From NCBI RefSeq assembly GCF_005146945.1, contig NZ_SWMS01000022.1, positions 1 to 64,000 on the forward strand: a stretch of 64,000 nt of DNA. Direction: 5' to 3'. This document shows positions 46,423-55,164 of this stretch, one piece after another (position 1 is the first letter of the stretch; every line of letters begins with the position of its first letter). This DNA is from Prauserella endophytica (GTDB lineage: Bacteria; Actinomycetota; Actinomycetes; Mycobacteriales; Pseudonocardiaceae). The notes beneath the pieces were generated by a model. It made no database searches. It was given only the letters and a program-made list of their open reading frames with translations, and was not told the DNA's origin. The translations under genes were made by a program, and so were the position numbers.

Positions 46423-47976
46423 ATGAACGGCGCGCAGTCGCTGATCCGCACGCTCGTCGACGCGGGGGTCGACGTGTGCTTCTCGAATCCGGGCACGTCC
46501 GAGATGCACTTCGTCGCCGCGCTCGACACTGCTCCGGAGATGAGGGGCGTGCTGGGGCTCGCGGAGGGCGTGGTCACCGGTGCCGCCGACGGCTACGCGC
46601 GGATCGCGGGCAAGCCCGCGGCGACCCTGCTGCACCTCGGCCCCGGCCTCGGCAACGGCCTGGCGAACCTGCACAACGCGCGCCGCGCCAACACCCCGGT
46701 CGTCAACGTCATCGGCGACCACGCGACCTACCACAAGCGCTACGACGCGCCACTGGAGTCGGACATCGAGGCCGTCGCCGGTTCGTTGAACGGCTGGGTG
46801 CGACGCAGCGAGAGCACCGCCGACGTCGGCGCGGACGCGGCCGCCGCGGTGGCCGCCGCGCAGGACGCGCCGGGACGCGTCGCGACGCTGATCCTGCCCG
46901 CGGACATCTCGTGGGGGGACGGCGGCAGGCCGTGCCCGCCCATCCCGCCGCGCACGGCGAAGCCCGTGAACGAGGCCACGGTGAAGTCGGTCGCCGAGGT
47001 GCTCCGCACAGGCGAGCCCGTGGCGCTGCTGCTCGGCGGCGACGCGTGCCGCGAGACCGGGCTGCGCGCCGCGAGCCGAATCGCCGAGGCGACCGGGGCG
47101 AAGCCGTTCATCGAAACCTTTCCCGGCAGGCTCGAGCGCGGCGCGGGTGTGCCCGCGATCGAGCGGCTCGGCTACCTCGCCGAGCAGGTGGCCTACCAGC
47201 TCGACGGCACGCGGCACGTGATCGTCGCGGGCACCAGGCCGCCGGTGTCGTTCTTCGCCTACCCCGGCAAGGCGAGCGACCTCGTGCCAGAGGGCGCGCA
47301 GGTGCACACGCTCGCGGCCGTCGAGGACGACGTCGTGGGCGCGCTGGAGGACCTGGCCGAGCTGGTCGCCGCGGGTACGGAGCCGGTGCTCGCGCAGCCG
47401 CAGCGGCCCGAGCTGCCGAGCGGGGAGCTGACCGCGCAGAACTGGGTGCAGGTGATCGGCGCGCTGCTGCCCGAGCAGGCGATCATCTCCGACGAGGCCA
47501 ACACGTCCGGGCTGCTGCTGCCCGGCGCGACCGCCGGTGCGCCCCGCCACGACGTGCTCACCCTCACCGGCGGCGCGATCGGCCAGGGCATGCCGGTGGC
47601 GACGGGCGCCGCGATCGCGGCACCGGACCGCCCGGTGATCAACCTGGAGTCCGACGGCAGTGCGCTCTACACGATTTCCGCGCTGTGGACGCAGGCGCGC
47701 GAGAACCTGAACGTCACCACGGTGATCCTCAACAACCGCGCGTACGCGATCCTGCGGATGGAACTGCAGCGGGTTGGGGCGGAGGGCTCGGGACCGAAGG
47801 CCAAGAGCCTGCTCGACCTCTCCCCGCCCGAGCTCGACTTCGTGAAGATCTCCGAGGGCCTCGGCGTACCGGCGACCCGCGCGACGACCGCCGAGGAGCT
47901 GGCCGAGCAGTTCTCGCGGGCGCTCGCCGAGCCAGGTCCGCACCTGATCGACGCGGCGATCCCGCCACTGCTGTGA
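46423..47976 (+). CDS. TPP-dependent decarboxylase/acetolactate synthase-like enzyme
   Basis: 517 residues from ATG 46423 with GAGGAGG upstream. Pyr domain with catalytic Glu in GLAEGVVTGAADGYARIAGK; PP domain with SDGSALYTISALWTQARENL then VILNNRAYAIL, the GDG-N type motif with the first Gly as S. Resembles the benzoylformate-decarboxylase/acetolactate-synthase-like group of COG0028. Pairs with the FAD oxidase upstream; a similar pair of families is at 18258 and 22914. Confidence 0.9.
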   Translation: MNGAQSLIRTLVDAGVDVCFSNPGTSEMHFVAALDTAPEMRGVLGLAEGVVTGAADGYARIAGKPAATLLHLGPGLGNGLANLHNARRANTPVVNVIGDHATYHKRYDAPLESDIEAVAGSLNGWVRRSESTADVGADAAAAVAAAQDAPGRVATLILPADISWGDGGRPCPPIPPRTAKPVNEATVKSVAEVLRTGEPVALLLGGDACRETGLRAASRIAEATGAKPFIETFPGRLERGAGVPAIERLGYLAEQVAYQLDGTRHVIVAGTRPPVSFFAYPGKASDLVPEGAQVHTLAAVEDDVVGALEDLAELVAAGTEPVLAQPQRPELPSGELTAQNWVQVIGALLPEQAIISDEANTSGLLLPGATAGAPRHDVLTLTGGAIGQGMPVATGAAIAAPDRPVINLESDGSALYTISALWTQARENLNVTTVILNNRAYAILRMELQRVGAEGSGPKAKSLLDLSPPELDFVKISEGLGVPATRATTAEELAEQFSRALAEPGPHLIDAAIPPLL

Positions 47977-48087
47977 CCGGGTGACGGGAATTCACAGGAA
48001 ACTCTTGGAGTAGGCGCGGCCGTTCCGGCGTTGAACAGGTAACGGCCGATCGTCGGGGGTCGGCCACCGCCCGGAGGAGGCACGGCC

Positions 48088-48813
48088 GTGCTGACCACTC
48101 CCCACCTGCCGCTGACGGTCCACACGCGCTCCGACGCGGCGAGCGACCGGGGCCCGCGCGACATCAACGCCGACGCCGTGGCCACCCACACGGACGAAGC
48201 CAGCGGGCGCATGGCGTTCGTGGTCGCCGACGGCGTCGGGGACCACCTGCTGGCCGCCCGCGCGGCCCGGCTTGCGGCGAGCACGACGGCCGCGGAGGCC
48301 GTGCACCACGGAGCCGTCGGCGGACTGCTACGGGCGCAGCGGGAGCTGCTGGCGCAGTTCGAGCAGCCGAACGCCGACGCCGTGCTGGTCGTCGCCGTGT
48401 TCCCGCCCGTCGGCACCGATGAGGAGACGGTCGACATCGCGTGGGTGGGCGACTGCCGGGCCTACCGCTGGAACGGCCGCGTGCTGCACCAGATCACGGT
48501 GGACCACACGCTCGCGGAGTTCTGGCGCCGGAGCGGCGTCGAGCCGTCGCCGAGGCTGGAGCACATGGTGACCGACTCGGTGCGCACGGCGAAGGCCGAG
48601 GACATCGGCCGGGCGCGGGTCGGCGCCGGCCCCGGCAGGCTGGTGCTGAGCAGCGACGGCGTGCACAAGCTCCTCGACCTGGTGCAGCTCAAGGGGATCC
48701 TTGCCGACGGGGTTCAGGCCGGCGACACGGCCAGCGCGCTCGTCACCGCGGCGAGGACGTTCGGCAGCCGAGACAACGCCACCGCGATCGTGGTAGACCG
48801 CCTCCTCCTCTGA
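48088..48813 (+). CDS. PP2C-family serine/threonine phosphatase
   Basis: 241 residues from GTG 48088 (GGAGG upstream). Metal-binding Asp residues in the order expected: DINADAVATHT, FVVADGVGDHLLAARAARLA, LVLSSDGVHKLLD and SRDNATAIVVDRL; IAWVGDCRAYRWN is the GDSRxY strand. Soluble, no receptor domain. Target unknown. Followed by palindrome copy D. Confidence 0.9.
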   Translation: MLTTPHLPLTVHTRSDAASDRGPRDINADAVATHTDEASGRMAFVVADGVGDHLLAARAARLAASTTAAEAVHHGAVGGLLRAQRELLAQFEQPNADAVLVVAVFPPVGTDEETVDIAWVGDCRAYRWNGRVLHQITVDHTLAEFWRRSGVEPSPRLEHMVTDSVRTAKAEDIGRARVGAGPGRLVLSSDGVHKLLDLVQLKGILADGVQAGDTASALVTAARTFGSRDNATAIVVDRLLL

Positions 48814-48831
48814 AAGCTGCCCCTCAATGCA

Positions 48832-48878
48832 CCCAAGGCCACCTTTGGTGCGTTGAACGCACCAAAGGTGGCCTTGGG
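48832..48878. repeat. intergenic palindrome, AAGGCCACC family, copy D (perfect 23-bp arms)
   Basis: 48832-48854 and 48856-48878 are exact reverse complements with one base between. Same plan as copy C: AAGGCCACC, then a variable stretch, then GCGTTGAACGC centre. Lies between the convergent stops at 48813 and 48894. Confidence 0.85.
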
Positions 48879-48893
48879 GGACAGTCGGCGGAC

Positions 48894-51062
48894 CTACTCG
48901 AAGATCTCGCCCTTCTCGGCCTTGTCCACCAGGGACTGCGGCGGGTTGAAGTGGTCACCGTAGCGCTCCGCCAGCTCGCGCGAGCGTGCGACGAAGCCCT
49001 TCAGGCCGCCCGGGTACTGGTTGATGTACTGGATGACGCCACCGGTCCACGCCGGGAACCCGATGCCGAAGATGGAGCCGATGTTGGCGTCCTGCACCGA
49101 GGTGAGCACGCCCTCGTCGAAGCACTTCACGGTCTCGAGCGCCTCGGCGAAGAGCATGCGCTCCTTGAGGTCCTCGAACGGGATCGTCGCGGAGCCCGAG
49201 TTGAACGCCTCACGCAGCCCCGGCCAGATGCGGGTGCGCTTGCCGCTCTCGTCGTACTCGTAGAAACCGGCCCCGCTGGAGCGGCCCTTGCGGTCGAACT
49301 CGTCGATCATCCTGTCGATGACGGCTTCGGCGGGGTGCTCGGTCCACGTGCCGCCCGCGGCCTCCACCGCGGCCCGCGTCTCCTGCCGGATCTTGCGCGG
49401 CAGAGTGAGCGTCAGCTCGTCCATCAGCTGCAGCGGCGGCGCCGGGTAACCGGCCTGCGAACCGGCCTGCTCGATGCTGGCCGGCTCCACGCCCTCACCC
49501 ACGGCGGCGACGGCCTCGTTGATGAACGTGCCGATCACGCGGCTGGTGAAGAACCCACGGCTGTCGTTGACGACGATCGGGGTCTTCTTGATCTGCAGCG
49601 TGTAGTCGAAGACCTTGGCCAGCGTGGCGTCCGAGGTCTTCTCGCCGCGGATGATCTCCACGAGCGGCATCTTGTCCACCGGCGAGAAGAAGTGGATGCC
49701 GATGAAGTCCTCCTGCCGCTGCACGCCCTCGGCGAGCCCGGTGATCGGCAGCGTCGAGGTGTTGGAGCCCAGCACCGCGTCCGGATTCACCACGCCCTCG
49801 ATCTCCTGGAAGACCTTGTGCTTGAGCTCCTGGCTCTCGAACACGGCCTCGATCACGAAGTCGACGCCCTTGAAGTCCGCCGGGTCGGCCGTGGGCTTGA
49901 TCCGCGCGAGCAGCTCGTCGGACTTCGCCTGCGTGGTCTTCCCGCGCTTAAGGGCCTTCTCCTCCAGCTTGGCGGCGTAGCCCTTGCCCTTCTCGGCGTT
50001 CTCCTGCGAGACGTCCTTGAGCACCACCTCGATGCCGGCCTTGGCGGAGACGTAGGCGATCGCGGCGCCCATCATGCCCGCGCCGAGCACGCCGACCTTC
50101 TTCGCCTGGTACTTCTCGTAACCGTCCGGCCGCGAGCCGCCGGAGTTGATGTGCTGCAGGTCGAAGAAGAACGCCTTGGTCATGTTCTTCGCGACCTGGC
50201 CGATCACGAGGCTCGTGAAGTACCGGGTCTCGATGAGCGAGGCGGTCTCGAAGTCCACCTGCGCGCCCTCGATGGCGGCCGACAGGATCGCGCGCGGGGC
50301 CGGCATCGGCGCCCCCTTGAGCTGCTTGCGCAGGTTCGCGGGGAACGCGGGCAGGTTCGCCGCGAAGCTCGGGTTCGACGGGCTGCCGCCGGGGATCTTG
50401 TAGCCCTTGGCGTCCCACGGCTGCACTGCCTCGGGATTGGCCTTGATCCACTCCTTGGCCTTCGGCACCAGCTCGTCCACACTGGACACCAGCTCGTGCA
50501 CGAGGCCGAGCTCAAGCGCCTTGGCCGGCTTGTGCCGCTGCCCCTGCACGAGCACGTTCAGGATCGCGTTCTGGATGCCGAGCAGGCGCACCGTGCGCAC
50601 GATGCCGCCGCCACCGGGCAGCAGGCCCAGCGTCACCTCGGGCAGGCCGATGACGCTGCCCTTGACGTCGGCGGCGATGCGGTGGTGGCACGCGAGCGCG
50701 ATCTCGAGCCCGCCGCCCAGCGCGGCGCCGTTGATCGCGGCGACCACCGGCTTGCCGAACGTCTCCAGCCTGCGCAGCTGCGCCTTTAGCTCGTTGCCCT
50801 GCTGGGTGATCTCCTCGGCGTGCTCGGGGGTGGCCTTGATCAGGTCGTTGAGGTCACCACCGGCGAAGAACGTCTTCTTCGCCGACGTCAGCACCACGCC
50901 GGTGATCGAGTCCTTCTCCGCCTCGAGCCGGTCGACGATGGCGCCCATCGACTCCCGGTAGTCGGCGTTCATCGTGTTGGCCGACTGCTTCGGGTCGTCC
51001 ATCGTCAGCAGGACCATGCCGTCGGCGTCCTGTTCCCAGCGGATGGTCTTGGCCTCGGCCAT
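48894..51062 (-). CDS. fatty acid oxidation alpha-subunit: enoyl-CoA hydratase/3-hydroxyacyl-CoA dehydrogenase
   Basis: 722 residues from ATG 51062. N-terminal crotonase domain with oxyanion loops KKTFFAGGDLNDLIKATPEH and INGAALGGGLEIALACHHRI, and the Glu in LPEVTLGLLPGGGG. Then the NAD-binding dehydrogenase domain with GVLGAGMMGAAIAYVSAKAG and the catalytic His in IGIHFFSPVDKMPLVEII. Catalyses hydration of enoyl-CoA and NAD-dependent oxidation of 3-hydroxyacyl-CoA. Starts 2 nt after the thiolase stop: a classic beta-oxidation operon. Confidence 0.95.
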   Translation of the reverse strand: MAEAKTIRWEQDADGMVLLTMDDPKQSANTMNADYRESMGAIVDRLEAEKDSITGVVLTSAKKTFFAGGDLNDLIKATPEHAEEITQQGNELKAQLRRLETFGKPVVAAINGAALGGGLEIALACHHRIAADVKGSVIGLPEVTLGLLPGGGGIVRTVRLLGIQNAILNVLVQGQRHKPAKALELGLVHELVSSVDELVPKAKEWIKANPEAVQPWDAKGYKIPGGSPSNPSFAANLPAFPANLRKQLKGAPMPAPRAILSAAIEGAQVDFETASLIETRYFTSLVIGQVAKNMTKAFFFDLQHINSGGSRPDGYEKYQAKKVGVLGAGMMGAAIAYVSAKAGIEVVLKDVSQENAEKGKGYAAKLEEKALKRGKTTQAKSDELLARIKPTADPADFKGVDFVIEAVFESQELKHKVFQEIEGVVNPDAVLGSNTSTLPITGLAEGVQRQEDFIGIHFFSPVDKMPLVEIIRGEKTSDATLAKVFDYTLQIKKTPIVVNDSRGFFTSRVIGTFINEAVAAVGEGVEPASIEQAGSQAGYPAPPLQLMDELTLTLPRKIRQETRAAVEAAGGTWTEHPAEAVIDRMIDEFDRKGRSSGAGFYEYDESGKRTRIWPGLREAFNSGSATIPFEDLKERMLFAEALETVKCFDEGVLTSVQDANIGSIFGIGFPAWTGGVIQYINQYPGGLKGFVARSRELAERYGDHFNPPQSLVDKAEKGEIFE

Positions 51063-51064
51063 GC

Positions 51065-52276
51065 TCAAACCCTCTCGATGATCGTGGCGAGGCCCATGCC
51101 GCCGCCGATGCACAACGTCACGAGCGCCCGCCGGGCCTGGCGGCGCTCCAGCTCGTCCACCATCGTGCCGAGGATCATCGCGCCGGTGGCGCCGAGCGGG
51201 TGACCCATGGCGATGGCACCACCGTTGACGTTGACCTTCTCCTCGGGCAGCTTCAGGTCCTTCATCCACTTGAGGACGACGGACGCGAAGGCCTCGTTCA
51301 GCTCGAACAGGTCGATGTCGTCGGCGGTCAGGCCCGCCTTCTTGAGCACCTTCTGCGTGGCGGGCGTCGGACCGGTGAGCATGATCGTCGGGTCGGTGCC
51401 GGTGACGGCCGTCGCGACGATCCTCGCGCGCGGCTCGATGCCGATGGTCTTGCCGACCTCCTCGTTGCCGACGAGCACGAGCGCAGCGCCGTCGACGATG
51501 CCCGAGGAGTTGCCACCGGTGTGCACGTGGTTGATCTTCTCGACGGAGTGGTACTTCTGCAGCGCCACGGCGTCGAAGCCGCCCATCTCGCCAATGCCCT
51601 CGAAGGCCGGCTTGAGCTTGCCGAGCGACTCCACGGTGGAGCCGGGACGCCGGTGCTCGTCGTGGTCGAGGATCGTCACGCCGTTCATGTCCTTGACCGG
51701 CACGACCGACTTGGCGAAGTAGCCGCCCGCCCACGCCTTCTCGGCCAGGTCCTGCGAACGCACGGCGAACGCGTCGACGTCCTCACGGGAGAAGCCCTCG
51801 ATCGTGGCGATCAGGTCGGCGCCGATGCCCTGCGGCACGAAGTAGGTGTCGTAGTTCGTGGCCGGGTCGGTGAACATCGGACCGCCGTCGGAGCCCATCG
51901 GCACGCGCGACATCGACTCGACGCCGCCACCGATCAGCAGGTTGTCCCAGCCGGCCCGCACCTTCTGCGCGGCCTGGTTGACCGCCTCGAGCCCGGAGGC
52001 GCAGAAGCGGTTCAGCTGCACACCGGCCACCGTGTCGGGCAGGCCGGCGGCCATCGCGGCGGCGCGCGCGATGTCGGCGCCCTGGTCGCCGACGGGCGAC
52101 ACGACGCCCAGGATGATGTCGTCGATCAGCGCGGGGTCCAGGTTGGGGTGCCGCGCCTTCAGCTCGTCGATCAGGCCGACCACCAGGTCGATCGGCTTGG
52201 TCCCGTGCAGGGATCCGCCCTTGTTCTTGCCACGAGGCGTGCGGATCGCCTCGTAGATGAACGCCTCTGTACTCAC
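51065..52276 (-). CDS. fadA: acetyl-CoA acyltransferase (thiolase)
   Basis: 403 residues. Active-site Cys in [20 protein letters not shown], His in [20 protein letters not shown], and Cys in [17 protein letters not shown]-terminus [20 protein letters not shown] is typical of the fatty-acid thiolase. Cleaves 3-oxoacyl-CoA. First gene of the operon with the alpha-subunit; divergent from the double-TetR gene, 134 bp between starts. Confidence 0.95.
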   Translation of the reverse strand: MSTEAFIYEAIRTPRGKNKGGSLHGTKPIDLVVGLIDELKARHPNLDPALIDDIILGVVSPVGDQGADIARAAAMAAGLPDTVAGVQLNRFCASGLEAVNQAAQKVRAGWDNLLIGGGVESMSRVPMGSDGGPMFTDPATNYDTYFVPQGIGADLIATIEGFSREDVDAFAVRSQDLAEKAWAGGYFAKSVVPVKDMNGVTILDHDEHRRPGSTVESLGKLKPAFEGIGEMGGFDAVALQKYHSVEKINHVHTGGNSSGIVDGAALVLVGNEEVGKTIGIEPRARIVATAVTGTDPTIMLTGPTPATQKVLKKAGLTADDIDLFELNEAFASVVLKWMKDLKLPEEKVNVNGGAIAMGHPLGATGAMILGTMVDELERRQARRALVTLCIGGGMGLATIIERV

Positions 52277-52382
52277 ACCAACGGTCCTTCCTGGCCCACT
52301 GTCTCCATCACTGCGCTAATCCAAGCTAATCGCTACTAACATAATCCGCCTCCTTCCCATGCTGTCAACGGGTTGTCATACG

Positions 52383-52404
52383 GTCAACCGACGCTAAGGT
52401 TGGA
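52383..52404. promoter_or_regulatory. candidate operator between thiolase operon and TetR gene
   Basis: Inverted repeat TCAACC-N8-GGTTGGA just upstream of the TetR start. A second patch, two GCTAATC direct repeats (52315-52331), is nearer the thiolase start. Either could be a site of the regulator; weak evidence. Confidence 0.3.
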
Positions 52405-52410
52405 TCACGT

Positions 52411-53607
52411 ATGAACGAGCGAGCCCCGAAGAACAAGCGCCCGCGCGACCGCAAGAGCCAGCTGGCCGCCGTCGCGTCGGAGCTGTTTCGCGCCCGCGGC
52501 TACCACGGCGTCGGCATCAACGACATCGCCGCGGCGGCCGGGGTCACCGGCCCCGCGCTGTACCGGCATTTCGCCGACAAGCAGGCCATCCTCGGCCACG
52601 TGCTGCTCAGCGGCATCGAGGAGATGGAGGCCGCCACCGAGCGCGCGTTCGAGCTCGCCGAGACACCGACGCCGGAGCAGATCAGGGCGCTGCTCACCAG
52701 CCTCGCCACCAAGTCGGTGGAGCGCCGCGAGGTCGCGGCACTGTGGCGCTGGGAGGGCCGCCACCTCGGCGCCGACGACCAGCAGGCCGTCCGCGAACGT
52801 TCGACGGCGATGCTCGCGACGTGGGCGAAGCTGCTCATGCGCGTGCGGCCCGAGCTGGCCGCCGACGACGCCGAGCTGCTGTGCTGGGCGGTGCTGTCGG
52901 TGTTCGGCAGCGTGTCGGTGCACCACACGAGCGTCGCGAAGCGGCGGTTCGGCCAGCTGCTCGTGGACATCGCGCTGCGGGTGCTGCACACCGGCCTGCC
53001 GGAGCCCGACGGCCCACCCGCCCCTGAGCCGCCCACGCCGCTCACCCAGCCATCGCGTCGCGAGCAGTTGCTCACGGCCGCGGCCGAGCTGTTCCGCAAG
53101 CGCGGCTTCACCGCCGTGAGCATGGAGGACATCGGCAAGGCCGCCGGTATAGCGGGGCCCAGCGTGTACCGGCATTTCCCGAGCAAGGCCGGCCTGCTGA
53201 GCGCCATCGGCCGCCGGGCGGCCGACCGGCTGGCGCTGGCCGCCGATCACGCGCTGCTGACGCGCGCGCCGTCCGACGAGCGGCAGGCACTGCGCGGGCT
53301 CGCCGAGTCCTACGTGCAGACGCTCACCGGGCCGCCCGAGCTGTTGGTGTCGTTCTCCGTCGACCGGGTGCACATCGAGGACCGCGACCGTACGGACCTG
53401 GTGCGCATCCAGCGTGACTACGTCGCCAGGTGGGTTTCGCTGCTCGAGGCGGCGCACCCGGAGCTGAACCAGCGCGAGGCCAAGATCACCGTGCACGCAG
53501 CGCTGACGATCGCCAACGATCTCACCCGGACCCGGCGGGTCAGCGGAAGGCCGGGGCTCGCCGCCGAGCTCGTCGCGCTCATGTCGGCGGCGCTCGATAT
53601 CGCTTGA
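52411..53607 (+). CDS. double-TetR transcriptional regulator (two TetR units in one chain)
   Basis: 398 residues with two complete TetR helix-turn-helix domains. The first is at about residues 13-60 (AAVASELFRARGYHGVGIND, AGVTGPALYRHFADKQAIL); the second at about 215-262 (LTAAAELFRKRGFTAVSMED, AGIAGPSVYRHFPSKAGLL). Each is followed by its own helical ligand-domain-like region, joined by a Pro-rich linker (PDGPPAPEPPTPLTQ). Normal TetR proteins are ~200 residues and act as dimers, so this is in effect a covalent dimer. Divergent from fadA, so probably controls beta-oxidation. Confidence 0.9.
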   Translation: MNERAPKNKRPRDRKSQLAAVASELFRARGYHGVGINDIAAAAGVTGPALYRHFADKQAILGHVLLSGIEEMEAATERAFELAETPTPEQIRALLTSLATKSVERREVAALWRWEGRHLGADDQQAVRERSTAMLATWAKLLMRVRPELAADDAELLCWAVLSVFGSVSVHHTSVAKRRFGQLLVDIALRVLHTGLPEPDGPPAPEPPTPLTQPSRREQLLTAAAELFRKRGFTAVSMEDIGKAAGIAGPSVYRHFPSKAGLLSAIGRRAADRLALAADHALLTRAPSDERQALRGLAESYVQTLTGPPELLVSFSVDRVHIEDRDRTDLVRIQRDYVARWVSLLEAAHPELNQREAKITVHAALTIANDLTRTRRVSGRPGLAAELVALMSAALDIA

Positions 53608-53790
53608 GGGAACGAGCCTCCCGCATCAGCCGTGCCGCGTGCCGCCATGCCGCATGCGGCCATCACGTCGTCTGACCGCGGTCACCGAGGGTCATCGGGC
53701 TCGCCCTCCTCGCTACCTGGCGGTCGCCGCTTCTGGTCGCACCCGGACATGCACAGGCCCCTCTGGCGCGCGGCCCCCGCGAGGCGTTAA

Positions 53791-53806
53791 CCTACTGGCG
53801 AGTAGG
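53791..53806. promoter_or_regulatory. palindromic operator upstream of acyl-CoA dehydrogenase genes
   Basis: CCTACT-GGCG-AGTAGG, perfect 6-bp arms, centred 19 bp before the ATG at 53818 and overlapping the expected promoter. Symmetry and spacing fit a TetR-type repressor site. Confidence 0.6.
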
Positions 53807-53817
53807 TAGTGGAGGGG

Positions 53818-55155
53818 ATGACCGTGAGCCGACAGACTCCGCAGCGCAGGCGCGACGCGATGGGATGGGGCCTCGCCGCTCTCACGCGGCTCGCAGGCAG
53901 CAAGGCGATAGAGCGTGCGGGCCTGCGTAAACCCGTCCAGAACGTGGTGTCGGCGGCCACCAGGAGCGGTTTCCGCGCGGTGGGTGCGACAAGCAGGGTG
54001 TTCAGGGCGACGTCGCGGCTCGGCAAGCCGGCCAGGCTGGCGCCGGCCCCCGACGCCGGGCTGTTCGACCTGACGCCCACCGAGGACCAGCAACTGATCG
54101 TCGAGACGGTCAGCGAGTTCGCCGCCGAGCAGCTGCGGCCCGCCGCCGCGGAGGCCGACACCAAGCTGGCCCCGCCGGACGGCCTGCTCGGGCGCGCCAG
54201 CGAGCTGGGCGTGACGCTCGTCGGCATCCCCGAGGAGCTGGGCGGGGTCGGCACCGAACGCTCGGTGGTCACCAACGCGCTCGTCGCGGAGGCGCTCGCG
54301 CACGGCGACCTCGGGCTGGCCGTCGCGGTGCTCGCCCCGTCGGCCGTCAGCACCGCGCTCGTGCAGTGGGGCGACGAGGAGCAGCAGGCCACCTACCTGC
54401 CGTCGTTCGTCGGGGAGAACGTGCCCGCGGCGGCGCTCGCGCTGCAGGAGCGGACCCCGCTGTTCGACCCGTTCAAGCCCTCGGTGAAGGCCAGGCGGAC
54501 CCCGAAGGGCTACCGGCTCGACGGCGCGAAGTCGCTCGTCCCGCGCGCGGCGCAGGCGGAGCTGTTCGTCGTGTCCGCGGACCTGGAGGGCCGCGGCCCC
54601 GCACTGTTCATCGTCGAGTCCTCCACCGACGGCGTGAGCATCGAGGCGGAACCCGCGATGGGCCTGAGGGGCGCCGCGACGGGGAAGTTGTTACTGGACA
54701 AGGTGAACCTGCCCGCGGGCGCGCTGCTGGGCGGCGGGAAGCAGGAAGTCTTCGCCGACGTCGTGCGGCTCTCGCGGCTCGGCTGGGCCGCGCTCGCGTG
54801 CGGCACCGGCAAGGCCGTGCTCGACTACGTGATCCCCTACGTCAACGAACGGCAGGCGTTCGGCGAGCCGGTGAGCCACCGTCAGGGCGTTGCGTTCCAG
54901 GTCGCCGACATCGCGATCGAGCTCGAGGGCCTGCGGCTGGTGACGCTGAAGGCGGCGGCGAGGGCCGAGCAGGGCAAGCCGTACGCGCGGGAGGTCGCGC
55001 TGGCGCGCAAGCTCGCGACCGACAAGGGCATGCAGATCGGCAGCGCGGGCGTGCAGCTGCTGGGCGGGCACGGCTTCGTGAAGGAGCACCCCGTCGAGCG
55101 GTGGTACCGGGACCTGCGCGCGATCGGCGTGCTCGAAGGCATTGTTCTTCTCTAA
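53818..55155 (+). CDS. acyl-CoA dehydrogenase
   Basis: 445 residues from ATG 53818 (GGAGG upstream; an ATG 9 nt earlier is in frame). About 75 residues of basic, non-catalytic N-terminus precede the dehydrogenase fold, which begins LTPTEDQQLIVETVSEFAAE. Middle domain around ALALQERTPLFDPFKPSVKA; C-terminal helices with RQAFGEPVSHRQGVAFQVAD and QLLGGHGFVKEHPVERWYRD. It lacks the usual EGT-type catalytic Glu near the C-terminus (reads LRAIGVLEGIVLL), so base placement is non-standard. Nine nt before a second acyl-CoA dehydrogenase; the two may form a heteromer. Confidence 0.88.
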   Translation: MTVSRQTPQRRRDAMGWGLAALTRLAGSKAIERAGLRKPVQNVVSAATRSGFRAVGATSRVFRATSRLGKPARLAPAPDAGLFDLTPTEDQQLIVETVSEFAAEQLRPAAAEADTKLAPPDGLLGRASELGVTLVGIPEELGGVGTERSVVTNALVAEALAHGDLGLAVAVLAPSAVSTALVQWGDEEQQATYLPSFVGENVPAAALALQERTPLFDPFKPSVKARRTPKGYRLDGAKSLVPRAAQAELFVVSADLEGRGPALFIVESSTDGVSIEAEPAMGLRGAATGKLLLDKVNLPAGALLGGGKQEVFADVVRLSRLGWAALACGTGKAVLDYVIPYVNERQAFGEPVSHRQGVAFQVADIAIELEGLRLVTLKAAARAEQGKPYAREVALARKLATDKGMQIGSAGVQLLGGHGFVKEHPVERWYRDLRAIGVLEGIVLL

Positions 55156-55164
55156 GGGGCTGCA

